From NCBI GenBank assembly GCA_028456385.1, contig JALNQF010000036.1, forward strand, positions 1 to 64,000: DNA of 64,000 nt. Reading direction: 5' to 3'. The notes below the pieces were generated by a model, which worked only from the letters and a program-made list of their open reading frames with translations, had not been told where the DNA came from and did not search any database. This document shows, one piece after another, positions 12,901 to 26,073 of the stretch. The first letter of the stretch is position 1. The number at the start of each line of letters is the position of its first letter. The stretch comes from Ophiosphaerella korrae. Its lineage: Eukaryota; Ascomycota; Dothideomycetes; Pleosporales; Phaeosphaeriaceae. Made by a program: the position numbers and the translations under genes.

Positions 12901-15702
12901 GAGATATTATTAGCTTCTAGATTAATAAGCTACTAAATACTTAGCTTAAGAGTATTATAGTAAAGTTATATAAACTATACTAGCTATTATAAGCGCTTAT
13001 TAAGTAGAGTAATACTTTTATTAAGTAGAGTAATCTTACTATAAGATATTATAAGCGATTAAGTAATAGATAAGATAAGATAAGATAAAATAAGTTAGAA
13101 TAAAAGTATACTAAGCTTATAATCTCTTACTATAGTATATAAGATAGAACTATTAAGTAATTTTTAGCGCTAAGCTTATAACTATTATAAGATATAAGCT
13201 TAGAAATAAGTAAAAGATAATTATTAATTAAAGAGCTATCTAAGCTAAGCTACTTATATATAGTAAAGTAGCTCGAATAGCTTATATAGCTTACTTACTA
13301 CTATAGGCTTACTTAAATTATATAGAGTAAAGCTCTAACTTATAATAATATCTTATATTTAATATATCTTTATTAGAACTATAGTATACGCTATTACTAG
13401 AAGCAAATTTTTAACTAGGTAATATCTAAATCCTAGATAATATTACGTTAAGAGACTACTATAAAGTTAAAAGAATTTTAGATTATAAGGATATAAAAGC
13501 TAAAAGAAGAGAGTACTTAATAAAATAGCTAGGCTAGTCTATAGAAGAAGCTACTTAAGAGCTAGCTAGTAACCTAGATTATTATATAGCTATATTAAAA
13601 GAATATAAAAAATCTACTATAATAAGCGCCTTTAAGAGAGCCTAAAGCTACCTTTAGAAAAAGAGAGTAATAAAAAAGAGAGCTAAAAAGTAATTTAGAA
13701 AGTAATTTTTATAAGAATTAAGATATAAGTTTAAGAAAGTATACTATTTCTTTAAAAAGAACTACTTTACTTAAAATTATTATACTCTAGTATATTAAGT
13801 ATTAAATTTAGACGTAAACTTAAGCTTAAAGAGCTTATAAGTAGATATAAGAGCTTAGTTAGTAATAAAAATAGACTACTTACTAGCTTTATATTTAGTA
13901 CGTTTTTATAGTAGTACTAGCGCTTCTCTTATACTATTATAGAACTAGTACGTTTAAAACTCTCTTTAATAGCTTTATTAACTATAATATTAGTAGTAGT
14001 AACTTAGCTTATAGGCCTTAAACTAAGCTATATATTAAGATTAGCTTAGTAATTAAAGAAAAAAAAGAAAACTTACTTTATAATATTTAAGGTTATACTT
14101 ATAAGAAACTTAGTAAGTATTATACTAAGATACTTTATTACTACTAAGCTTTTTCTTCTTATAAGTAAAAGCCTAATTATAACTATTAAAAGCTTCTACT
14201 AACTTCTTAATATAAGCTTAAGCTTTACTTTAGTAAGTATAAGTATTATTAGTAAGCTTATTAAGAACTTTATTAAAGGTTATATCTTTATATTTAACTA
14301 TAATAGTAGTATAGTTATATTAATAGTTAGTAGATATAATAATATACTTATAAATATTAATAGTATAATAGAACTCTAGTAGTACCTAAGTAGATTAGTA
14401 TTAGATTAGACTAAGAAAGTAAAGTACTTACTAGAATATATTTACCTTTATAGGCTCTCTTATAAGTATTATATATACTAAAGTTACTACTATAAATATA
14501 GTACTACTTTTTATAAATAGTTATTATAAAGCTTTTAAAAGTACTATTAGAGTTAAATTTACTAGAAGTTATAAGGCCTTTAAGATAAGCTATATACTAG
14601 AACCTTACTAAATTAGGCTAAGTAGTAAAGTTCTTAGTAAGAGTATAAACGTAGTTAGAGATAGCTTTATTAAAGACTAAAGAAAGTATAATAGATAATA
14701 TAGTAAGTAATAAAAGAGAAGAAGTAATAAGAATAAAAAAATAAAGTAACTAAAAGAGGTAGCTCTTTTATATCTACTTTTAAGTAACTTTAACGTACTA
14801 GTACTAGAGTAGTAGTAAACTACTTTATATTTAATAAGTAAAAGTATAACTTTATTTACTTAGAACTATTAAGTAATTTAAACGTAATACTTTATAAGTT
14901 TAAACCTAAGCCTATAATTACTATAAATTAGACTATAATCTTACTTTAAATAAGAATCTAATAATATAAAATAGTCTATAATATACTATAAATCTTATTA
15001 AAAATATATTATAACTTTATATTTTAAAGAATTAGTAACGTACTATAAATAGAAGGTAGCCTTTAGGCTCTACTTAGAGCTCTAGTAGAGTAGTCTAGTT
15101 TCTAGGTACTAATCTAATAAGTAAACCCTATAATTATAGTAAGATAGCTATTATATAATAAATCTTAGACCTAGGTACTAGGAACCTAGCGTTATAAGTA
15201 CTTTTAAGTAACCTTTAGTTAGCTATAAGCTAGCCCTAAGCTTACTATAGGTATCTAATATATATACTATTTTATACTAAGTATATCTATTTAGTATACT
15301 ATACCTTTTTTTTTAATTACGTTTAATCTAATAGTATAGAATAGGTTAAGTTATAAATAGCTAATAGAGTAGCTCTAAAGCTAAATAACTAGATAGAATT
15401 AGATACTATATATACTTAAAGGTATAGAGCTTTATACTTTAAGACGTAGTATAAGAAAAAGAAGAGCTATTATTATAAGTACTTTTCTCTTTACTTAAAA
15501 CTTCTCTTTAAGCTTCTCTTTTTAAACCTCTCTTTAAGCTCTTTAGGTACTCCTAAGATTACTTTTAGAGCTACTTAAAATTATATATACTTTTTAGATA
15601 TATAAATACTTTTATAAGCTTATAAATTCTTTAAAGATTTATCTTACTTTATTAATATACTTATTATTCTATTATATTTAACTTTTACTAAATACTCTTT
15701 AT
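9976..15702. other. Unclassified AT-rich RIP-degraded repeats
   Basis: This is gene-free DNA with the same TA-rich, CA/TG-poor texture as its surroundings. I tried minus-strand readings around 10.5-11.3 kb and could not assign a transposon family. One recognisable piece, a chromodomain, lies at 13,448-13,613 on the plus strand. The rest is probably decayed transposon DNA, but I can name nothing else in it. Confidence 0.6.
13448..13613 (+). pseudogene. Orphan chromodomain relic
   Basis: A plus-strand frame of about 55 codons reads DYYKVKRILDYKDIKAKR, then EYLIK, LG, SIEEAT, ELASNLDYYIAILKEYK. The chromodomain tryptophans have become TAG stops. That is the YLVKWxGW...EEATWE...NL pattern of retrotransposon integrase C-termini. 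No RT or integrase was recognised upstream, so it is probably the 3' end of another dead chromovirus. It is clearly different in sequence from the chromodomain of Gypsy element 1. Confidence 0.6.
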
Positions 15703-16355
15703 ATAAACTAAGAAAACTAATATTACTACTATTAGATAAAGAGATAATAGGAACGCTTAATATAAGACCTACTATAATAATACTAAATACTTTATCTAAG
15801 TTTAGCTTAGCTTTTAGAGCTACTAACTATTTAGCTAATTTCTTATTATTTAACGCCTTTATCTTATAAAGATAAGAAAGATAAGCTTAATTTTCTACTA
15901 GCTTACTCTACGTAAGCTCTTAGATCTACTTATACTTAGCTTTAGCTTCTATAATTTAAGATAGTAATTTCTCTTAAGTTTAGTTAATAGCTTTCCTTAT
16001 TATTATTAAGCCTAGACGTAAGAATAAGTATAATAAATATATACTTAGAAAGAGAGATACTAAATATATTATAAGAACTATATATATTTATATAGATATA
16101 TACTTTATAAGCTTTACTATTATTTATAGAAATAATATAAAGAAGAGATTTAGAGTTTAATTTAGAAGAAGTATAATAAGAATAAAGAAATATCTTAATA
16201 CTATTACGTAATACGTAATTAGTAAGAAAATAGTAATAATATATAGATAAAATAACTATAGAGAGTAATAAAGAACTAAGAATTAATAAAGAAAATAGAC
16301 TAATAACTTTAGCCTTAGAATAGATAAATAAAGACCTACCTAGAAAAAGAGATAG
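15703..16355 (+). mobile_element. 3' non-pol region of a second Gypsy copy
   Basis: Homology to the 3' region of Gypsy element 1 begins at the shared aaactaag and runs to the LTR. The pol part of this copy is missing to its left. It is more heavily mutated than element 1. The end still shows gagatag directly before the LTR, as in element 1. Confidence 0.75.
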
Positions 16356-16783
16356 TATTATAATAGTAATAAGAGAGCTATAAATAGAACTAATTAGCTC
16401 TATAATAACTAACTTAGACTTATATAACTTTAAAGAATATAAATATAATTAGGAAGCTATATATAATTAAGATATCTAGAGTAATCTATAATCTATAGAC
16501 TCTTAGTATTAATAGATTATAGATTAAGATAATCTATAATCTATTAGTCTTAGTAACTATAGATTAATAGATTATAAGAGTATATAGTTAGTATAATATA
16601 TATTATTAGAATAGTATTAGTAATTTAATCCTTTAACTATAGAACGCTAGTATAAAATAGTTATAAAATATTTTCTACTATTTATAGTTATTATAAATCT
16701 TTATATAAACTTTACTATTACCTTATAATCTACTAACTACTCTAATATAAGTACTTATAGTTAATAACAAGAGGCCTATTATA
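16356..16783 (+). repeat. 3' LTR of second Gypsy copy
   Basis: It is a 428-bp LTR homologous to those of element 1. It starts TATTATAATAG and ends GAGGCCTATTATA. It follows an element-1-like 3' region, so it is a 3' LTR and not a solo LTR. Confidence 0.8.
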
Positions 16784-16822
16784 TTTTTACTATAGTCTAC
16801 TAACTAATAAAACTAATATTTA

Positions 16823-17220
16823 TATTATAAAAGTAATAAGAAGAATTAAGATAAAACTAATTAGTTTTAATTTAGATACTAATAAAGTATAGAATAAGTA
16901 GAGTAGTAACTCTAATTAGGAAGCTACTTATAATTAGAACACGTAGTAGTAATCTATAATTACGTATAATAAATTAAATAGTAATCTATAAAGTTATATA
17001 AATAGATTACTAGAAGTATATAGTTATTATAATATATATTATTAGAATAGTATTAGTAATTTAATCTTTTAACTATAGAACGCTAATACAAGATAGTTAT
17101 AAAATATCTTCTATTATTTATAGTTATTATAGATTACTATATAAGCTTTTATTATTACTTCTTAATCTACTAACTTTTATAAGATAAGTACTTATAGTTA
17201 ATAATAGGTAGCTTATTATA
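16823..17220 (+). repeat. 5' LTR of third Gypsy copy
   Basis: It is about 398 bp and starts TATTATAAAAG and ends TAGCTTATTATA, followed by the same ctttactaatttag that follows the 5' LTR of element 1. It is shorter than the 430-bp LTR because part of the internal aatctataatctat repeat section is missing. Only 39 bp separate it from the preceding 3' LTR. Confidence 0.8.
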
Positions 17221-19826
17221 CTTTACTAATTTAGTTATTATAAGAAGTAAAGTGTAAGTAGCGTATAGTCTAGCTAATATAATAGTAGAAAGTTTAACTA
17301 AAAAAGTAGCTAAGGTACTTATAAGTAGTTATAAGTTAGATAATATAGTATAGAAAGTAATTAGAGAGTATATAAATATCTTAATTTTAGAAAAAGAAGA
17401 TATAAAGATAGTAATTAACGCCCTAAAAACCTAAAATAAAAAACTCTAAGAATATATAAAATAAAATAAAGCCTAAATTAAAGCTATTATTAAAGGATAG
17501 AATTAGATAGAGCTAATTACTTAATAACTAGAGATAAGTGTAATAAAGAAACTTCTAAAAATACTTATACTTAAGAAGTTTAATAAGATAAAAGAAAAAC
17601 TAAGACTTTTTATAGCTTTAGTATAACTCTAAATAGATATATAAGTACTATACTTTAATATAAAAGAAAAGAAAGTAATATATATTAGAATATACTTTAA
17701 AGAAAATATAATAAGATAGTTTAAACTCTACTAAATAGATTATATAATATATACTCTAATAATATAAAAAGATAAAATAAAAGCTATTTTTAGAAGTTAT
17801 AAATACTTTACTAAATAAATAAGAGTAGTATTTAAGAATATAGATATTACCTAATAAGCTAAAAAAAGGCTAGAGAAGCTTATATAGAATAAAAGTATTC
17901 TAGAATATATATTATAGTTAAAATAACTATTATAAAATATAGAATAAAATAAATTAGCTTTAATATTATAATTTAAATAAGGACTAAACTTAAAAATCTA
18001 ATACAAGATAATTTATATAAAAAAGCTAAGGATATAAAAAGCTTTATAATAATAGGTAATATAAATTAATAATAATCTTTAAGAATAGAAGAAGAATAAA
18101 TATAGAGGATCTACTTAGAACTATAATAAAGGAGACTCTATAATTCTTAATACTAATAAGAATAGAAAAGAAAAGAAAAATAAAGACTTTACGTACTTTA
18201 ATTATAGTAAACTAAGCTACTATATAAAGAACTACTAATTAAAATAGAAAAAAGATATAGTATATTATAAATATAAGAAACTAAGATACTTTATAAAAGA
18301 TTATAGAAGTAAAGACTCTAAGAAAAATAAAGAAAACTAGTTAAAAATAACTAAAAGAAAAAGAGAAGTACTAAAAGTATAAGCTAAACTTTAAAAGAAA
18401 GTAGCTAAGAGTAAAGAAGTATAATACGTAATACTCTATTAAACTTTTTATTATAATAATAACTACTATATATATCTTTCTAGTAAGTAAAAAGTAGTAT
18501 AGTTCTTATAGAAGTATAAAGTAGCTATAATAAAAGAAAGTAGAATAAAAGTATAGCTAAAAGAAGTAGTATATATAATAGACTTACTAGTAAAAGATCT
18601 AAAAGAAAAAAAGCTTTAGACTCTATTAATCTAAGCTAAAAAACTAGTACTAGATAAAGAAACTACTATAGTTTCTTCTAAAGAACTATAAAGAGATAAA
18701 AAGTAAGTTAATATAAAAGATATAAAATATACTTAGTTAAATATATATAGTTATAATAGCTATATAATAATAGATATATTAGAATAAAATAAAAACTAAA
18801 AATTTATTTAGAAATACTTACTAGTTATAAGTATAGAAGAAGCGTATAAAGACTAAAAAAAGTATAATCTTAGAGTAATAAAGTTTATAATATTCTAATA
18901 ATAGATAGAATAATATATAGTTATAGTAAGAAGAATACCTATATAGAGAAAGTAGTAATATTTTATAAAAAAGATAAAATAGATTAATAAAGCTTATATA
19001 CTATAAGTACTAGTAATATACTATATTCTAATAATAAGACCTAGTATAGATAAGTACTAAGAAAAAGATAATAAGAGAATAGATCTAAAATATCTAGTAT
19101 ATCTAGAAATTATATAAGTATTATATCTAAATATATATTACTACTTATATAGAGAAGAGAAAGTATAGAACTATATATAGCTAAAATAAAAATATAACTA
19201 TATAAAAGTAATTCTAAAGAAAGAAATTAAAAGTTAAGAGATAACTTAGATTCCTAATAAAAAATATATATTAATTAGACTTAGACTAAAGCTATTAAAA
19301 GAATATATAAAAGAAAGGCTATAGTATAAGTATATATATAATAAATATTTAAAATATAAAAACTATAAGTATAAAATAAGATAATAGCTTTAAAAGAATA
19401 GATAATTTAAAGAAAAACCTAAGTAAAAAAAGCTGTAAGGTATACTAGGCCTATATATTACAAAAATAAGTATATACTAAAAAAAGAAAGTATAGATCCT
19501 AATTAATAGTAAAGCTATAAAGAACTTTATATTTAAGAAGTTTATAGAAAATTAAAGAATATATTATATAATAAAGAAGTACTTTTAATAACTAAGTATA
19601 ATTAAAGGAAAACTATTTTAAGAACTTTTTAAGTTTAAAATAGTACCTTTATTATTTAAGCTAAAAGGACTAAAAATTAAGAATATAGTTATAGATATAA
19701 TAATAATTAATAATAAATAAGACGTAATATTAGGTATACTATAGTTATAAATAACTAACCTAAAGATTAATTAGAGAATAAAGAAAATTAGTTACTTTAA
19801 AAAAATATATTAAAAGCTAATATAAT
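17221..19826 (+). pseudogene. Truncated gag and 5' pol of third Gypsy copy
   Basis: The sequence parallels 3,367-5,970 of element 1. It includes the Gag region and the two former zinc knuckles near 18.2-18.3 kb (again tyrosine for cysteine), and ends in the protease region just after ttaaaagctaatata, where homology stops. RT, integrase and 3' LTR are absent. Stops are more frequent than in element 1. The truncation point has no obvious inserted element. Confidence 0.8.
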
Positions 19827-22545
19827 AGCCTAGCTATATATAACTAAGTTCTAAGTAAATAATACTATTAATATATCTATTAAGATAACTTTATTTCTTA
19901 TAAATCTAAAGTATTACTTCTATAGTAGTATATACTTTAGTAAAAATAATAAAAATTAACTAAACTTAGCTTAATATAACTAATATATATAAGCTAATAA
20001 GCTACTTAATACTTATAGTAATTTAGTAACTTACTTTAAAGAAAAAATACTCTAGGTATAATAAAAGTAAGTAGCTTAAGCTAATACTTTTTACTAAAGT
20101 AGACTAGTATATAAAGTTAGTAACTTAGCTTATATTAGTATAGCTAATTAGAAAATAACTTAGCTAACTTTAAAATTAAACTACTAATAAGTAAGCTTAT
20201 ATTTTATTAAAAAAGTTATTTATAATAGTAAAGTATATAAGCTAGTACTATTCTAAGAAATACTAAGTAAAAGTATATTTCTAGTCTTTTTCTTAAAACT
20301 CTTATACTCTAGAGATTAAAAGCTTTTACTAGATTAAAACCTACTATAGCTAATCTCTATTATTATTACTAATAAAGAAACTAGTAGTATATATAAAAAA
20401 TACTTAGTAGAAGCTATCTTAGATATTGTTACGCTATAAGCTATAGTAAGCTATAGTAGGCTATAGCTACGTAAAGTATAAGTAAAGGTAAGAGCCTTTA
20501 AGTAATATATACTATTCTACTCCTATATTTAATGTTATTAAATACTTAGTTACTTTTTTAGGTTTATTTAGTATAGTAGAGTAGAGCTACTATATAATAG
20601 ATATATACTTTAAAGAGTATAGAAAATATATAAAATAGTACTACTTAGTCTACTAGACTAGCTATAAAAAACTTATATAAAAGCTAGTAAAAGAATTTAT
20701 AAAATATAAAGCTACTTTTAGCTTTTACTAGAACTACTTAAAAAAAGCTAACTTACTAACTCTATATATACTTAAAAAATATATCTCTAATAAAGATATA
20801 ACTTATTAAAGTACTTTAACTTACTAGTAAGTATAAAAAAGCCTTTTCTAAAGTATAATTACTACTTTTAGCTTTTACTAGAACTACTTAAATAAGCTTA
20901 AAACTATTAATAGGTATAAAAAAGTCTTTTATAAAGTATAATTACTACTTTTAACTTTTACTAGAATTACTTAAAGAAGCCTAAAATACTAACTATATAC
21001 TTAAAATAAAGCTTTAATAAAAATATAACTTAGTAAAGTACTCTAGCTATTAGTAAGTATAAAAAGGCTTTTTAAGGCGTAATTAAAAAACTTTACTACT
21101 AGCTAAAGCTAAATTATAGTATAAAAATAATAAAAGTAGTTTACTTTAGCTAGTAAGTATAAAACTCTTTTTAAGTTAAAGTCTACTCTTACTACTATAG
21201 TTATAACTACTATACTCTCTTATAACTAGTTATATATAGGTTTAGTTTACTATTATAGAATTTATAACTAGCTACTAAATTCCTAGCTAAAGCTACTTTA
21301 TACTACTTACTTCTTAATACTTATAAATATTAAGCTTACTAAGTCCTCTATATTAATAAACCTACTTATTATAAAGCTTATATCTATAGTAAATACTTAT
21401 ATAGAGATCTAGTACTATTAAGTTACTTAGTAGTATTAACTTTACTTTCTTTTATACTATATATAAATACTTTTAGGTTTAATTTTATTAGTATAGAGTA
21501 GAAGTAGTAAAAAAACATTTATAGTTAATATATTTTATATATAGAAGTTATATAGGTTTTAATTTTATACTAAAATTAGTAAAAACCTTAGCTCTATACT
21601 CTATAAATAATAATTTTAACTCTAAACTATTAATATAACTTCTTTATATTAATTAGAGTTTTTTTTAAGCTTTAGGAATTTACTCTTTAAAAAGTAAAAA
21701 ACGTATAAGAAAGTTATCTCTTATATCTCTTATTTTTATACTAATATTTAACTACTTTTTTACTTTTAGTTAGTACTTAGTAAGCTACTAGGTATATATA
21801 CCTAGTACTTACTTAGATAGCTTTATCTACTATTTACTCTTTTTAGTTAATTATTAAAACTACTTTATTAAGTTATTTTATATAAAGTCTACTTTATAAA
21901 TATATATTTAATATAAATTTAAAGCCTAAGAGCTTATTAGTTTTAAAGAACTTAAACTTTATTAGCTATACTAATATTAAATATTATTTATACTTTTCTA
22001 ATTTATATCTTATAACTTAAAAGCTTATTAGCTAATTTTTACTACTTTTTTTTTTTTTTTTTTTTAGTAGCTTTTCTTTATAAGCTCTTAGTACTTATAT
22101 TTTTTTAGTAATTACTTACTTTTTTTTTTACTATTAGTTTCTTTTATAATACTTTACTATACTATTAAAGTATTTTTTTTTATTAGCTTTAATATAGACT
22201 TATTTAAAAAAAAGTAGTTTTACTCTTAATATTTTATAGAAAAAGTATTAAGCTTATTACTTACCTAGAGCTATTTTCTTAGAGTAGTAAGAGCTTACTA
22301 TCTAATAAGATATCTATATCTTTATTACTAGCCTTTATATTTTAAGAAAATAGTAAGTTACTTTTAAAGAAGTTTTACTACGCTACCTAGCTACTATATA
22401 TAATTCTTTAGTTAGTTATAGGAAATTTAATCTAATAACTACTTCTTAGTTAGAGTTAGAAGGATTTAAATTATAAGGAGTATTTAGTAGGATTTAGATA
22501 GGATAGAACAATAGGTATATTTAATAAAGTAAGATAAATCCTTAA
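19827..22545. other. AT-rich unclassified DNA
   Basis: This is the last part of the RIP-altered block. It holds degenerate tandem repeats (20,700-21,075), long poly-T runs near 22.05 kb, and otherwise nothing I could identify. Composition changes abruptly near 22,545, where CA and TG return to normal frequency. Confidence 0.6.
20700..21075. repeat. Degenerate tandem repeats
   Basis: The unit containing ctacttttagcttttact and agaactactta recurs at about 20,706, 20,863 and 20,938. It alternates with a second motif, agtataaaaaagccttttc or close variants, near 20,832, 20,915 and 21,055. Unit length varies. This may be an RIP-altered minisatellite or the repeat part of a larger element. Confidence 0.5.
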
Positions 22546-22770
22546 CGGATTTATATGCTCACGAAGGTGTTTATACATCTAAGGAGCGCACGTGATCCCG
22601 AGTAGCTCTGAGGGTGATCTTGGGGGTACCTGAGGAGCTTAAGGGAGGCTAAAAGGGAGAGGCTTAAAGAGAGGTTTTAAGGTAGGGAAAAAGTACCCGT
22701 GACAATTACTAAAAAACGGCAACCCTGACCCAACCCTAACCCAACTCCTACCTATTTGCTAGCCTAGGCA
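22546..22770. other. Boundary of AT-rich block
   Basis: This is normal-composition DNA between the RIP-altered compartment and the first intact gene. It contains a short telomere-like string, aaccctaaccc, near 22,731, in a degenerate CCC-repeat context (ccctgaccc, ccctaaccc). That is too short to call a telomere. Confidence 0.4.
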
Positions 22771-24326
22771 CTATACTGCTTGTACAAGACCTCTTCTTCT
22801 ATTTACAAGGGTTGCAAATACGTACAAAATAAATCCAGTTATGATGGTAGTACCGCTAAAAACCTTGACAGCAGTATACCCAGCATCGCTCCCTAGGACT
22901 CCACTAATAGGGCCACCAATCAATAAGCCAAAACTTGCAAGACTGAAAGACATACCCATTCGTGTTCCAAGTACACCAAGGTCGGGGGAGATTGCGGTTA
23001 ACATTACCGGCGTAAGTGAAACAGACGCGCCCGAAAAGAATCCATAAGCAACGCAAAATACAATCGTTCCTGTTACAGTTTTAATCGCAATCCACACAAA
23101 TAGAAGACTGCCTAAAATAAAGGTGACCGGGAGGAAGCACGTTATAGCGCCAAATCTATTGGCTAAAAGATTGATAAGAATACGACCGAACACAGATCCA
23201 GCTCCCATAAAAGCCAGCATATAGGATGACATTTCCTCAGATACGTGCAAGATACTCCGGGCGTATATAGGGATGTAAAAGTAGGGCTGATACATTCCAG
23301 TCCACACCATAAACAAACCAAGACTGAAAAGAAGATAGGCGGGCTCTGTAATGGCTTTGAAGTCGAAAAGTCTGCGGCCCTTGGAGGATTGTGTACGGGG
23401 CTTCAGGATTGCGAGTGATGTGAGTAAAAAGACAAGGTTGGTGAAACCGATAATTCGATTTGCCCACCCGTACCCGATGCTAGCAGTAATTTTGCGAAAT
23501 AAAACAGGAAGGATGAGCCCTCCTTTAGCCAGTTATTAGCGGTCAAGAACATGCTGTCTCTTAAGATCGTGAACAGACACTCACCTACACTTCCCCCAGC
23601 AGATGCCAAGCCAGTAGCGGTGGAACGTTTAGTGGTAAAATACTGAGCGACAATCGCCACGCCAGGAGTAAAAAGACATGCACCACCAGTACCAACGACC
23701 ACACCTAGAGATATGAAGATCGAGTAATACTGGTGGGCAATACTCGCAATCATAAAACCAAGAACAACTAAGATCATTCCCATTGCGGTTAGGGTGCGTA
23801 CGAATCCAAGGTCGAAAATAGGACCTATGGCGACACCAACAAATACCATAAGAAATCCCTGGACTGTTCCGATCCAAGATATGGCCGATTCACTGTAGTT
23901 GGAGAGGGGGCCATTCTTGAGATAGTCCACCCACACACCAAATGCGACAGTAAGCCCCCTGAATGGAATAAGTTAGTTTGTGGGCTCCCTCATCAGGTGC
24001 TTTGTATTATGTAAAGTCGCAATTTATGAACGTGTGGTTAGATTTTGCTGGGAAACTTACGACGAGCTGAAGCAAAGAAAGAACCCCCCAAGGACTTGGA
24101 GCCAGGCCAACACCCCTCCGTCCGGTGCCTTCTGTATCTTTATATCTTTTATTGTTGAGAAGGATGATTTAGCTAACAAATTCATTGTTTCTCTTATCAT
24201 GTAACTGAAGTTTTTGAAGTTGTTTAGAAAGATCAAAATATTGCTTTGCCCCTTCCGTATTTGAGGCGAGACAGCAGATTTTAAATAATTGAACTGCACG
24301 ACAAACTCAAAGAAATCACTCATCAT
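22771..24326 (-). CDS. MFS transporter, monocarboxylate-permease (MCT) type
   Basis: This is a predicted plasma-membrane solute transporter of the fungal MCT-like major facilitator group. The substrate is not known. Exons on the minus strand are 24,326-24,061, 23,958-23,585 and 23,522-22,771. The introns have donors GTAAGT and GTGAGT and keep the frame, giving 463 residues. Family marks are the N-terminal PDGGVLAWLQVLGGFF, then SWIGTVQGF, YFTTKRSTATGLASAGGSVGG across the second junction, and near the C-terminus YGFFSGASVSLTP followed by SPDLGVLGTRMGM. About 11-12 hydrophobic segments are visible. An internal ATG at codon 43 is an alternative start that would give a more typical N-terminus. 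It is the first intact gene beside the AT-rich block and shows no RIP-like stops. Confidence 0.85.
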
Positions 24327-25095
24327 AATTATATGACCATGGTTACAAGTAGAGCTAAAACCTCCCTTGCTAGGTTACAATCAAGGGTTGCATAAATCAC
24401 ACCTATCCGCTACACGCTAATCGGGCAGTCGCCCAGTGCGTTTGAAGCTTTCAGCACAAGCAACACTATGTCACGTTTCGCACGAGCCTAGGGTGTGGTC
24501 CGAATTGTCTCTGCCTAAGTCACTACACGTCTACCCTAGGTCCCAAGTGTCTTTTTATCCCGAGGTCATTTATTCATTCACGTCCCAAACAGGCCATATG
24601 TATGTAGATTCCAAAAGAATGAGCACATGAATCGAGGAGGCTATTTCAAACTGCGTCTATGCGGTGATACCACAAATGTTGAAGCTGTGTCAAGATCACC
24701 AGAACTATGACGAATAGGCCCCGATAGTAGACCCGAAGGACGGTCCTTCTAAAAGGTAAGTGGCCCATGTAATAAGACTAAGTACAAATGTGACATGTAA
24801 ATACTTATTAGCTCAGTTACCAAAGCATTAAGTAGAAGCCTATAGCGTTCAAAAACATAACTATCATTTGAAAAGTTTGTTTGATTGATTGGGTTGAATG
24901 ATACTGGATGTAGTTTAACTCACTTACGCGGACTTCAGTGATGCTTGAACTCCTTATGAGGAAGGGCCTTATGATGGAAGGGCAACGACCAGACAAGGAA
25001 AATGCTTCGTATTCAATGTGACAAATACAGTAGTCAAATTGGCCTAGTCACCATGAACTACGTAACACACCAGCTTTTCTCTACCTAATCTTGCC
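24327..25095. other. Intergenic region
   Basis: This 769-bp gap between two same-strand genes holds the 3' end of the P5CR transcript and the transporter promoter. I see no gene or repeat in it. Confidence 0.5.
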
Positions 25096-26073
25096 TTACA
25101 CCCTACCCATTGCCGTATTTGCTTGCCAACTAACATCAATTGCTGCCCGAATTGCATCATTGGTCCCATGCATATCTAGTGTAGCCATAGCCTTCTCTGT
25201 GCTGCCACCGGGAACACAAACATCATCAATGAGTTTAGGCAAAGAATCAGGCATGCGTTGGGCCAACAGGCCGGCGCCTACAACCGACTGGATAACCAAA
25301 GATTTTGCTTGCTTTTCAGGTAATCCTTTCGCAATAGCAGCATCTACCATAGCCCGTGCCGCGTAGAACAGATAAGCCGGCCCAGAACTAGATGAAAGTT
25401 AGTGATGTTTAGTGCGCCTCTGTCTGCTCCAGCACAAATGGCGCCGAAAGTGAGCAAAAGAGCATTAGAGAGGTATTAAGTTTACTGACCCCGAAACCGA
25501 AGCCACCACATCAAGATGATCTTCATGGCCCAGAAACTCAATGCAAGGAGAAACACTCAAGAGAAGCAACTTGATCTCGTCCATTAACTTGCTCGTCACG
25601 TATTCGTTTCCGAACAAAGCTGTAGCACCTTGGCCCACAGCAATCGGTGTGTTTGGCATGGAACGTACGATTGGACTTTTAGCTGGCAGCCAGGTTTGTA
25701 ATTGGGAGGTTGTAATGCCGGGACAGAGTGTCAGGATAACAGGAGGATGGCTCTCATAGAATCTCTTGATCGTGTCGTGAATCTCTGCACACACAGCCTT
25801 TGTGAATTCAGGCTGGGTACCGATCACCACCAAATGAGCCGTGGCTGCTTCAACGCGGGCCCAGACTCTGGTGTCACAATTATTGGCCGAAACGATGGCT
25901 GCGGGATATTTTTTTCGGAGCAGAGTGATGCGATCTTGACTCCTCCCTGTTAGGCTGAGTTGATAATCTCGTGTGGGGTTCGGCTGATTGCTAATGCCAT
26001 CTACAATAGCAGATCCAAGAGTGCCGCAACCAATGATGGTCAACTGAACAATTGGCAAGGAAGTAGTATCCAT
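25096..26073 (-). CDS. Pyrroline-5-carboxylate reductase
   Basis: The family reduces delta-1-pyrroline-5-carboxylate to proline with NAD(P)H. Minus-strand exons 26,073-25,490 and 25,387-25,096 are joined by an intron with donor GTCAGT and acceptor ATCTAG, giving 291 residues, a normal length. The Rossmann motif IIGCGTLGSA lies at residues 13-22. The family block MPNTPIAVGQGATALF and, spanning the splice, SVSGSGPAYLFY confirm the call; the C-terminal part has PGGSTEKAM. As the only copy visible here it could be the housekeeping enzyme. Its position between a transporter and a monooxygenase also allows a role in an accessory pathway using cyclic imines, since P5CR-like enzymes occur in some fungal metabolite clusters. 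That is inference. Confidence 0.9.
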
